In this document: piece after piece, positions 11,590 to 21,793 of the stretch
Layout: each line of letters opens with the position of its first letter
Numbering within the stretch: position 1 is the stretch's first letter
DNA from: Cryptomeria japonica
Taxonomy: Eukaryota; Streptophyta; Pinopsida; Cupressales; Cupressaceae
Assembly: GCF_030272615.1 (NCBI RefSeq)
Contig: NC_081414.1
Coordinates: 54,180,636-54,244,635, forward strand
Direction of reading: 5' to 3'
DNA: 64,000 bases
Position numbers and translations under genes: made by a program
Notes under the pieces: model-generated
The model's input: the letters and a program-made list of their open reading frames with translations, nothing else
The model's database searches: none
Told to the model about the DNA's origin: nothing

Positions 11590-12380
11590 TAATTTACTTT
11601 TTAAAATGAATGGTTTAAATTGAAGAGAAGGATGGAAGATAATAGAATTAATTTCAATTTTTTACATTTATATATATATATATATTTTTTAATTATGAAA
11701 GTAAATTAAATAAATATATATTTAAATATTATTAATTAAAAATTATGCATAAAAATTACCTTTATTTTAATTTTTTAAAACATAGATTTTTAATTAATTT
11801 TAAAATTCATTATAATTATTTATGTTTTTTTATGAAATTGCAAATAATAGTTAAAAGTTAATTAAAGTTACTTTAATTTATGATTATTTGTTTTAGTAAA
11901 ATTTTAATTATTCTAAAATTATTATATTTTGAATTAAAAATATATCTTTCATTACTATCTTTGTTTGATAAAAGTATCCTTTAATATTATTTTAGTAGGA
12001 TATTCTCTCTCTCTTTATTTATTTATTCTAATTCTTAATTTTTTTAAAGATTAATATTCATTAAATAAAAAATATATTTTAATTATTTATGTTTTCTTAT
12101 GACATTATAAATAATTCTTATAAATATGAATTGACAGATATTTGAATTAATTTAATATCTAATTTTTTTTTCTTATTATAATTTTATTTATTGTAGAATA
12201 ATTACATTTGAAATTTATTTTTATTTATAATAAAACAAGTTTTAACTTAAAATCTAGATTAAAAGTTTAGAGCGAGGAGAAAGAGAGAGAAAAACTAATT
12301 TTTGATTACTTGTTTCATTCCAATGATTTAAGGATAACATGTCATTTGATTATACTATCCATCTTTGTCTCTCTTCTCTA
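11590..12380. other. Very AT-rich intergenic DNA
   Basis: Long A/T runs including a TA repeat near 11670. No ORF with recognisable content and no element ends. It separates the F-box gene from the truncated LTR of element B. Confidence 0.6.
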
Positions 12381-12426
12381 CCTATACCTCCTAACCTCCT
12401 AACCTCCATACCTCCTAACCTCCTAG
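12381..12426 (+). repeat. CCTCCTAAC short tandem repeat
   Basis: Imperfect copies of an 8-9 base unit (CCTCCTAA, CCTCCATA) in tandem. It ends within a few bases of where homology to the 5' LTR of element B begins, so the truncation of that LTR may have occurred at or next to this repeat. Confidence 0.7.
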
Positions 12427-12430
12427 CCTT

Positions 12431-13261
12431 GCCTTCTCGTTGATCAGCTCAGACTATATCACAACCGGTTTGTCAAGTTGACAAACCCATCACTCTTCAT
12501 CTATACCGCCATCTCAAAATGCCTTCTCAGTCGGCCCAGTGTCTATGCCTGATTTCATGCACTTGATGCACAAATCTTCTTCCTTATCTCACAAAACTAT
12601 GATTCACACAATACATGATAAGAAATAAGTTCCACTTACAGGTGGAGTGACACCTTGCCTTTTGCATCCTGCAGTGTACTCATGAGACTTCCCTGTTTGT
12701 GCAACATATCTTCAAACAGGTGTGTGTCATTCAGTGTGAGCACAGTCACTGTCAGTTATTGCTTCTCATGATAGTTACATCTTCATCAATGGGAGTCCTG
12801 TTGTCCTGCAAGCTTTCAGCATACCTATGATCTATTCATTCTTCTCCTCTACCGTTGATGTGATTAAGGTAACATTCTGCCTCTTCATCACAAACAACAT
12901 CCAAGCACCTTGTTCATCCTTCTTATACACTAGTCATTATCTTTGTAGGCTGACAACCACTCACTTGGTTGATCTTACTTCTGCATGTCAACACATCACT
13001 TACTAGTTGACATTCTTTTCCTTACTAGTAATACACTATACCGGCATTGATCACCTTCCCAACTCATCCACACCAGTCAAGCACTAGCTTGTGTACCGGT
13101 GACTCCCAAGATCATCTTCCTAACCTTACTAGTTGTTTGCAACACAAGGTGATATCAAAGATATGTCAACTTGTACTCCTCCTTGACAATGTTGCACATA
13201 CATCCCTCATAATAGTAGTCATCCCATACCGGTTGACATCAATGACAGCCCAATGCCAACA
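12431..13261 (-). repeat. 3' LTR remnant of element B
   Basis: Aligns with about 34990-35832 of the 5' LTR, for example CAAGTTGACAAACCCATCAC in both. It ends ...CCAATGCCAACA at 13261. About 1.65 kb of the LTR is missing on the outer side. Confidence 0.82.
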
Positions 13262-13476
13262 ATCTCCCCCTTTGGAATTGATGTAAACTCATGTAGTATA
13301 CGGAATACTACATAATCCTTCTCCCCCTTTCACTCATCAATGGATTCTAAGCATTTGCAGTATGCAATGTACTACAAACTCTTTCTCCCCCTTTGAAAAA
13401 AATGGAAAAGGGCACTATCAGGACATCATTCCTCCCTGTATTTACCGGTCATTGAGAAAGTTCTTTATTAGATGCA
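13262..13476 (-). other. PPT and 3' internal flank of element B
   Basis: The minus strand reads CCAAAGGGGGAGAT directly before the LTR, giving a PPT at 13262-13275. Two further CTCCCCCTTT tracts follow near 13320 and 13385, as often seen before the 3' LTR of long-LTR Copia elements. The segment ends at the ATGCA target duplication of the nested Gypsy. Confidence 0.65.
13472..13476. repeat. Target site duplication of the chromovirus (left)
   Basis: ATGCA directly before the TG of the left LTR; identical to 30199-30203. Confidence 0.9.
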
Positions 13477-15619
13477 TGGTATAGGAGCACCTAGTTGAGC
13501 AAAACTCTCCTTTTTGAGTAATTTGTGATTTAATGTTTGTAATGTCTTGTCTCAAGTTTATAATGTTGTTTTAGGTTGTTGTGTGTCATGTTTAGTGGTT
13601 TTGATCTCATTTTGGGTTCAAGAGGTCAAGTTTTGCCTTTTAGGCTTTGAGTTGACAATTTTTGGCAAAAATTTGCAAAATTGCCAAAAAGGTCTTCTAA
13701 TGCTTTCCAAAGCATTGAAACATGTTTGATAAGTTTTTCTAAGCATGTCTAAGTTGTTTAGACAAGTTGATAAGGTTAGAGTGTCAAAAATGTCTTTTGG
13801 AGCAAGAAATGTTGTCATTTGGGCTTGCAAAAGTTGTAAGAGTTGTCATTTTTTTTACTTTTCTTGTAAAATGAAGTTGTGGAAGCCTCATGTCCGTAAT
13901 AGGATTGATAAATAAATTTTTGGACTATAAAAATACCTCCCTTTGACTTGAAAAATGTTGGTGATTGTAAGAGCAAGAGATTCCTAATAAAAATTATGAA
14001 ATTTTGGCTTTTATCACTACTTTTTGCTTCTTTGGAGTAACAGTGCATACTCTAGCAATCTTGTCCAAGTTGTATCTGTTGGGAGGTGTGCATATTGGTT
14101 TTCTATGGATGTTCAATCGATTATTCCACTAGTTTTCTTTTTGCAAGTTGGAGAAATAAAATTATCTCTCATTCTGTGTGCTCACTGCCCTGTCAAGGGT
14201 TTGAAGTTACAAAATGCCACCACTTGACTAATACAGGTTTGGAATCCCAAAAAATAGATTTAGTCAAGTTGGAACTCATGTATATAGTGTACATATGCTT
14301 TACTTTATGCCAAAATTATGTTTGGAAGGACTTGAGTGAATGCTAGGCAAGTATTGATTACTCGGCTAGTAGCATGATCAAAAACTCAAGATTTGCACCC
14401 AAAAGAAATTTGGAGTGAGAAAATTTATGAGAAAGAGGTATGGACATATGGCCAAGAGTGTTGAGAATCATATTGGTCAATTAGAATATCTTATTCTTAT
14501 TGAACATTCTCACTTTGTAAACAAAACAGTGAGTTCACTATTTTTGTGAATTGTATATGTCAAATGCTCATGGAATGCTTCAAAAGCATCATCCAAGCCT
14601 TGTGAATAAGAAGGAAATGTAATAGGAAAGTTGATTAGTGTTTTGCAGACCTCATTGAGGTATATTTGCAGTTCAAACACCTTGTGATGCAAACTCAAAG
14701 GTGTAGCAGCAAATTGACTAGTAAAGGGGCAGTTTTAATAGTGACAGTGACATTTTCAGATGTGTGCCAAGTGTTTGGCATTATGTTTGCAGGGAAGTAA
14801 TAGGGGAAGACTTTATTTGGTGTGGCAGAAGTCCTAAGCCAGTTTGGAGGCTTGATTAGCAGAGTTGGGAAGACCTTTCTATGTTCTTTGGTCAAAAACC
14901 TACCAAACGCTTCAAAAGTGCCACAAATAGTGGAAAGTCATCATATTGCAATAACAGTGGCGTAAACCATGAAAATCCACTAGCATATACCTTAAAAATA
15001 TCATCCAAAATAAGGTTGTTGGAGGAGAGACCCATCACAGAGCAGCACAAGCAAAAAAGTGTCAATTACCCCTCCACAGGCTAGTAGCCTTTGACTGCAT
15101 AACACACACTTTACAGGAACCCGATTGCAAGGAGGATTTGGGGTCTTAAGAAACTTCATGAGATCTTCCCAAAATAATTAAATAAGCAACATATAGGCCC
15201 TTGGACAGTGTGTAGTCCCTTTTTGAGGTTTTGAACCTTGGTTGGGGTATTGAGCAAGCCAAAGGCTATGCGCCTAAAACTAAGTTTGGTTGTCAAACTT
15301 GAACAAAACCTTGATGCCCCTACATGTCCATGTTGAAGACTCCTAATGCGCTCTGAAATAGAGGGTTGAATTCCAAAAGAACAGGGTTTGAGAATGTGTA
15401 GATGGGTGGAGTGAGAAATTGGAGTAGGTTTGAGCATGGGTGTGAGCTATCACCAAAAAGGGAGGTTTTTGGTGAAGACTTGTAGAGAGACCTGACTATT
15501 GCAACTAATCTTGATATTGACCAACATAAGGAGCAGACATAAACAATACTTTTGTTTCCTCTTGTAACTTCTTGACCAAAATTGGCCTTTTGAGCACTTA
15601 CCTAGCAATCTCCCTATCA
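13477..15619 (+). repeat. 5' LTR of the chromovirus (2,143 bp)
   Basis: Begins TGGTATAGGAGCACC and ends CTCCCTATCA. The matching right LTR begins TGGTGCAGAAGCACC. Short open frames inside it are not conserved as proteins between the two copies. Confidence 0.9.
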
Positions 15620-15622
15620 TAG

Positions 15623-15635
15623 TGGTATCAGAGCC
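15623..15635 (+). other. Primer binding site of the chromovirus (tRNA-iMet)
   Basis: TGGTATCAGAGCC, three bases after the LTR end; complementary to the 3' end of initiator tRNA-Met. Confidence 0.9.
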
Positions 15636-15672
15636 AACAAAAGATTCTGGAGGAAAGGAACATTAGGAAAAC

Positions 15673-18600
15673 ATGGTGACCAATGCAGAGCTAGCCAAGA
15701 AGGTTGAAGACCAAGAAGAGGAAAATAGGGCACTCAGAGAAAGATTAGATCAACTAGCAATGAAACTAGCTAAAGTAGAAGTCAAAACTGAAGAAGTCTA
15801 TGATAAGGTTGGAGATCATGGTAAAATGATGGAAATAGAGGATGAGGTCCCCATGCCTGACCCTGTCATTGAGCAAGAACCATTCTTGAAAGCCTTGAGA
15901 GCTATGAGTGGTAAAACCTTAGAGGGAGTGGCTCTTTTCAGTGGAAAGATGGATCCAGATGCTCTTATAGAGTGGATTGAAGGTCTAGAAAACCATTTTG
16001 AATGTGATGGAGTAACTAAAGCACAAAAGGTTAGGGTAGCAAAATCAAGGTTGAGAGGGGCAGCCTTAACTTGGTGGAAGTTCATCCAAGAGGAAAGCGT
16101 GAAAGAAGGTAAGCAACCACTAGCCACCTAGAAAGCAATGGTAGCCAAAATAAAAGAAACCTACCTTTCTGAAGACTATGAAGTACAACTTCACAAGAAA
16201 AGACAAAATTTGAGATAAAAAGACCTAGATGTTAGTAGCTACACTGAGGAGTTTCAAAAACCGTGCATGAGATCCAGAGTAGTAGAGGATGAGAGTATAA
16301 AATTGGCAAGGTACTTGAATGGGTTAAGATGGAACATCCAGGAGGAGATGAGCTTGTTATGCCCACAAATAGTACACAAGTGTTATCAACCAGCACTTAA
16401 GGTGGAAGAGAAAGGTAGGAGAAAGAAAGAACAAAAAAATAGAGGAAGAGGTAGGGGAAGAGATGGTAGAGGTCATAGAGGCAGTTTTGAGGGAAGGAGC
16501 ATAGATCAATGATCCTAGGGAGAGTCTAAACTTCTAGAGAAAAGTGGGAATTCTCAGAGAGAACCCAACTATAGGGGTAGGGGATCAAGTAACCCAAGTA
16601 GGGGTAGATCTAATGGACCAGGGAGAGGGTCCTACTTCTCAACCATGAAGTGCTATAACTATCAAAAGCTGGGCCACCCTACCTATAGATGCCCAGAGAA
16701 GCCTAGTTCATCCCATGGTGGTGAAAAGAGGGTAAACTATGTTCAGGAAGATGGAGGTAATGCCAGAACTTTAGCATTGAACCACCTAGATTCAGAAGAT
16801 GGTGAGAGTTTAATGATCAAGAGAGTGTTAATGAAGAAGCCACATAGTACAGAGGTCTCACAGAGAAAAGCATTGTTCAGGATTAAGTGTAAAATCATGG
16901 GAAAGGTGTGTAAGGTTATCATAGACTCAGGGTCCACATATAACATCATATCAGAGGAAGAAGAGAGTAAATTGAAACTACCTAGGATACAACACAAGGA
17001 GCCATAAAAAGTCACATGGTTAAATAAGGGACAACATGTGTTAGTAAATGAGTAAGCCTGGGTAGATTTCCACATAGGTGGATATACAGATAGGATCCTA
17101 TGTGACATCCTCCCTATGGATGCTTGCCACCTAATGTTTGGTAGACCATGGCAGTTTGACCGAAAAGCACACCATGATGGGGAAAGAAACTCCTACTCAT
17201 TTCAAAAAGATGGAGTAGCCTATCAGATTCAATCCCTCACTAAATAAGGAGAGAGCAGCAACAAAGTTCCTAACATCTTGTTAGTAAATGAGAAAGAATT
17301 CATAAAAACACTCGAAGAAGGTGAAGGAGTGGGATTTGCACTCATAGTGAAACCCAAGGAAGAAAAGGTAGAAAAGAAAGTTGAGATACCATATGAGGTG
17401 CAACAAATCCTTGATAACTTCAAAGAAATAATCAGTGATGGTACACCTGCAGCTTTACCACCTCCTAGAGCCATTAGCCATCAGATTGATTTCATACCTG
17501 GAGGCTCCTTACCCAATAAGGCAGCCTATAAGATGACCCCTGAAAGAAATGAAGAGGTAGCAAGACAAATACAAGAACTCCTAGACCAAGGGCTGATTAG
17601 GAAGAGCATTAGTCCTTGTGCAGTACCTACAGTGTTGGAACCTAAGAAGGGTAGAACATGGAGGCTTTGTACAGATTCTAGAGCCATAAACAAGATCACC
17701 ATCAGATACAGATTTTCCATACCTAGGATAGAGGATTTGATGGATTGTTTGGGGGGTGAACAGTATTTCAGTAAGATTGACTTGAAGAGTGGTTACCATC
17801 AAATAAGAATCAAAGAGGGTGATGAATGGAAGACAACTTTCAAAATGAATGAGGGTCTTTATGAGTGGCTTGTCATGCCATTTCGACTCTCTAATGCTCC
17901 CAGCACATTCATGAGACTCATGAATGAAGTTTTACATGATTTCATTGGCAAATTTGTTGTTGTGTATTTAGATGATATTCTTATTTTCAGTAAAACTAAG
18001 GAAGAGAAATTGAAGCATTTAGCTATTGTTTTGAGATAGTTATCTGATGAACAGCTAACCATTAATCTAGAAAAATGTGATTTCTTGAAGAAAGAATTGG
18101 TCTATCTTAGTTTTGTTGTATTAGGAGGCAATCTGAAAATGGATCAATCTAAAGTTGCAGCAACAACCAGTTGGCCAACTCCTAAAACAACCAGTGATGT
18201 TAGAAGCTTCAATGGTTTGGCACAATTTTATAGAAAGTTCATCAGGGGATTTAGTGAGATTTGTGCTCCAATGTTAGACACCATCAAAGGGGGTGTCAAG
18301 GTAAAATTTCAGAGGACAAGTGCAGCCAATAAGGGGTTTGAATTATTGAAAACTAAAGTAGCTACTCAACCAGTTCTCATTTTACCTAGTTTTGATAAGC
18401 TTTTTACTATTGAATGTGATGCTAGTAATATTGTTGTAGGAGCTATTTTAAGTCAGGAAAATAGACCAGTTGCATTCTTTAGTGAGAAGTTGAATGATTC
18501 AAAGAAAAAGTACTCTTCCTATTATTTAGAACTTTATGCATTAGTACAAGCACTTAGGAAATGGAGACACTATCATCTTCCTAAAGAGTTTGTTGTATAC

Positions 18601-18951
18601 ACAGATAAGCAGGCACTAAGTTTCTTGAACTCACAGGATAAACTGAATCATAGGCATGTTAAATGGGTAGAATACTTGCAAGCTTACACTTTTACTCTTA
18701 AGCATAAGAAGGGTCGGTTGAATATAGTAGCATATGCTTTGAGTAGAAGGTTGTTAACTATTCATGATATTCAAGTTCAGAGCATTAGTATTGATAGTTT
18801 TAAAGATATGTACCCTACTGATGATGATTTTGCTAAAGCTTATAAAGTTTGTCAAGATTTTGAGAATAATTTCCATGGTGCATATGCTGATTTCACTTTG
18901 TAGGATGGTTTGTTATTTAGGGGTGGACAGTTGTGTGTTCCAAAAGGTTCT
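15673..18951 (+). pseudogene. Chromovirus gag-pol, 5' part (Gag to RNase H), broken
   Basis: One frame from ATG 15673 to the nested insertion. N-terminal coiled-coil-like region (KKVEDQEEENRALRERLDQL), Gag core (LRGAALTWWKF), an Arg/Gly-rich RNA-binding stretch, zinc knuckle, protease IIDSGSTYNIIS near 16920, RT with PFRLSNAPSTF and VVYLDDILIFSK near 17965, and RNase H starting FTIECDAS near 18405. The knuckle reads CYNYQKLGHPTYRC, so the second Cys is Tyr. Nine in-frame stops: 16129, 16216, 16510, 16516, 17005, 17053, 17245, 18037 and 18901. I saw no frameshift. The frame continues at 26733. Confidence 0.9.
18947..18951. repeat. Target site duplication of the gag-only element (left)
   Basis: GTTCT directly before TGTAAAGCGG; identical to 26731-26735. 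It lies inside the chromovirus pol frame. Confidence 0.92.
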
Positions 18952-20190
18952 TGTAAAGCGGAAAAATCGAACCCTAGTTGTTCTCCCCTCCCCAACTCCA
19001 AGGAGAGAGAAGGGAGAGTCACTAGGGTTGATGGTTTTCACTTAGGAGGGACTTTACATTCAAAAGAGGGGTTGAAACCCACAAGATCCAATCCCACGCA
19101 ATGCAAGATTGGATTCTATATGAGTTTCAAGGGTTGTGATAGCAAGGATACCCTCTTTTGTAAAGAATGTAGATAGAAAGATTGAACTAGGAATGCATGT
19201 AGAAGCAAGAAAGATTCACTTATAAATAGAGATAGGGATATGATATGAAGCTGCGGACCTGGAATTAGTTGTAAAATGTCGAGACGGTGCTTTTCTGCAA
19301 ATTTGAGCGAAAGTTGACGGGACGATGGTGCCCGGCATGCACACGGTCCTCCGAAAAATCCGCGAAACGAAGGGGGATTTGTTCATCTCTACACAAGGAT
19401 TCCAGATCTTCAATTTCAGCCGCGTACCTGCAACCTACACACAGAAAAGCGAAGACGATCGGGGGGTTAGGGATTAGGGGTTTGCCCTTAGGTCAAACCC
19501 TGGTTTTGGAATTAACCAAGAAATGAGAAATGCTGTAAATGTAAATGATTGTAAAACAAGTACTAGTACCTTGTTGTAAGAATGTTTGTATTCTTACATG
19601 CGAAGGTGTAGATGTTGTTGTATGTTGTATGTTGTATGTTGGAGTATGTGATCTCCTCTTCAATGGTTGAATCTTTGTATTGAATGCAACACTTAGCCTT
19701 GAATGGAGACTTAGAATGATCAATTGCTTGAAGGAATGCTTGAATGCTTGAATGCTTGAATGTTTGAATGTTGGAATATTGTTTCCACAAGCTTTTTCCC
19801 TCTTGCCCAAAATGAGAGAGGAAAAGTAGTTTATATACTTGTCAATTAGGGTTAAAAGACTAATTTTACCGACCTTGGGCCGACCAGGAAGTGTTATTTT
19901 CCAATTTGCAAACAAAAAGACCCGAAGTCCCATAGGAGACCGGGCCCAAAATAGGGCCAGGGACTAGGGCGCTGGGCACCATAGTCCTGGGGGACCAGGC
20001 CGCTGGGCGCTCTAGTCCCACCTCCCGAGACAGCAGGGTGCAAGGAGGATCAGGCCAGGGTGCTAGAAAAATGCAGTTTTTGATGTCATGGACAAGTTTC
20101 GGGGTCTCCATTCAGGTTCCGTGTTGCATCGCCATCGTGAAGACCCAAATGCAGTCAAAATTGCAAGTGTCGCAATTTTAGGACGCTACA
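18952..20190 (-). repeat. 3' LTR of the gag-only element (1,239 bp)
   Basis: On the plus strand it begins TGTAAAGCGG and ends GGACGCTACA. It differs from the right LTR mainly by an extra 30-odd bases near 19960-20020, where the GGGCGCTGGGC hairpin unit is duplicated. It contains one copy of the GGAC...GTCC hairpin motif at 19319-19351. Confidence 0.92.
19725..19775 (+). repeat. TGCTTGAA short tandem repeat in the LTR
   Basis: Four to five tandem copies of an 8-base unit grading into TGTTTGAATGTTGGAA. The right LTR has the same array near 26297-26346, so it is a fixed part of the LTR. Confidence 0.75.
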
Positions 20191-20932
20191 TTTAGCCCCC
20201 ACTTTAGCAGGAGTATAAGCATACGCTCATACTTCCGGTAATGTACAAGGAAACAACATTGAAAAACTTTCACCACGTCAAGGAGGCAAGATACCCCAAG
20301 CCCCCAGTGGACTAAGGATCTTACGACTTTGATTGACAAAGTAAAAGGGAAGATCACGAGGGAGAACCATGACTGTCAGTAGTAAGGTTCCCTCACTATG
20401 AGTCATGCAAGAAAGATATCAAAAATTTTCAAGGCAAAGCTAAATTTGTCAAGAAATTTTCAAGTATCTTGAAAAGATATGAACGGGATGTATGCCCCCC
20501 TACGTTAAAGCGATCGCACACGCTTCACCGGGGGTGATTTCTTTAAGGTAGTGATACATATAATAAATGAGAAAGGAGCACGTTATCACAAGGATTTAGC
20601 CCCCAAGTGTGAGATAAGCCCAAGGATAATAGATACAAAACACAAAGCACAAGGTGACTTCACTTTCCTCGGGGTCAGTATGCTGTATGATAATTCATGT
20701 ATATCATATGTGTGTATGCATAATTGTTCTTCATTCCCCAATCAAGGAAGGTCACCTAGAAGAAGGGAACACATGTGTCTTTTAAGTCAACATGAGAGAG
20801 ACCAAAAGAGATCTCAATGTTTTGCATCGTCCTCAAGTAGACAACACTAAGGACAACAAATAGAAGAATGAGAATAACATATATAGAAGAAGTAACAAAA
20901 GAGAGGAGGAGAGAATCTGCTATGCTAATGAA
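20191..20932 (-). other. 3' untranslated region and PPT of the gag-only element
   Basis: Next to the 3' LTR the minus strand reads GCTAAAGTGGGGGCTAAA (about 20191-20208), the likely PPT. The rest has several A/G-rich stretches on the element strand and a CCCCCCTACG...CGGGGG pair near 20494-20534 that could fold. No protein-coding content was recognised. Confidence 0.6.
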
Positions 20933-21793
20933 CTAGTCTAGCACGTCATCTACCTCCCGATCTTGCTGATCAACGTTTTGAGAAGGCAGGGAACACGCTA
21001 GAGGAGGAACATTCAACACAGCAGATGGAGCTATCACAAGATCCAAACAAGGGCTATGTTCATGTTCTAAGCCACGTTGTTCTTGTCTAGGAGCTAGGAT
21101 AAGTGCTTTAGAAAATTCATTAGATAAATGGTTATCAACATCAACAAGTTCATATTCACTATCAGAAGCAAGAGAAGTAACATTTTCATCTATATCATCA
21201 TCAAGATTTATAAAAATAGGATCTTTAACTTGCACGGGATCAAGACCATCATGCATCTTATGTTTAGGAGATTTTGGCTCAATTTTCGGCTGAGGAGAAA
21301 ATGGAATAATGCTTGTTGAAGGTGTTTTTGGGGATTGCAAAGTTTGAGAGGCAGTTGCCTAAGCTCTAAGACGACGCTTTCGTCGACGTTCATGTGCAGA
21401 ATGATTTCGTCTAGTCTTAGTAGGAAGTTGAGAAGATTGAGGAGGAGGAATGTTCTCATCCTTATCACTTGGGTGTTTAGGTTGTGGTCTCTTAGGTTGA
21501 ATAATAGGAGAAGAGGAAGGTCTCTTCTCTCCATAAGAGGAAGGAGGAGGAACTGCTCCATATAAGGGAGGAATACTCGGTTTAGGAAGGAGACCAAGTC
21601 CATCATGACAAGGAGGGATAGGTCTTCTTTTAGGAAGTTTATTAGATATAGGCATAGTCACATCCATAGGGATGGGTTGGGAATCTTCTTGAGGAAAGAC
21701 ATTAGTTTTATCTTTCAAAGGAAGAACTTCCTTCTCAAGAACGATAGGAATGTCAAGTTTGGGTGTTCTAGGTTTACTTAGAGATAGGATCAT
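20933..21793 (-). pseudogene. Third ORF of the gag-only element, unknown function, one in-frame stop
   Basis: Starts at ATG 21793, whose bases overlap the stop of the gag frame as ATGA (21790-21793), in the -1 frame. Residues 1-144 are Pro/Lys-rich (KLPKRRPIPP, QPKRPQPKHPSDKDE) and end in the basic cluster TRRNHSAHERRRKRRLR, which resembles a nuclear localisation or nucleic-acid-binding segment. A TAG at 21359-21361 interrupts it. The same frame then continues for about 140 codons with an acidic stretch (INLDDDIDENVTS) to TAG at 20933. I recognise no family. In related autonomous elements this position would hold the start of pol, but no RT motif is seen. It may be a novel accessory protein or a relic of a Gag-Pol linker. 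Confidence 0.5.

Noticed and set aside
13547-15437. Several open frames on both strands
   Set aside because: All fall inside the 5' LTR of the chromovirus and are not kept in the matching 3' LTR.
19493-20111. Minus-strand frames of up to 146 codons
   Set aside because: Inside the LTR of the gag-only element and partly encoded by the octamer repeat; the right LTR has the same frame only because the LTRs are nearly identical.
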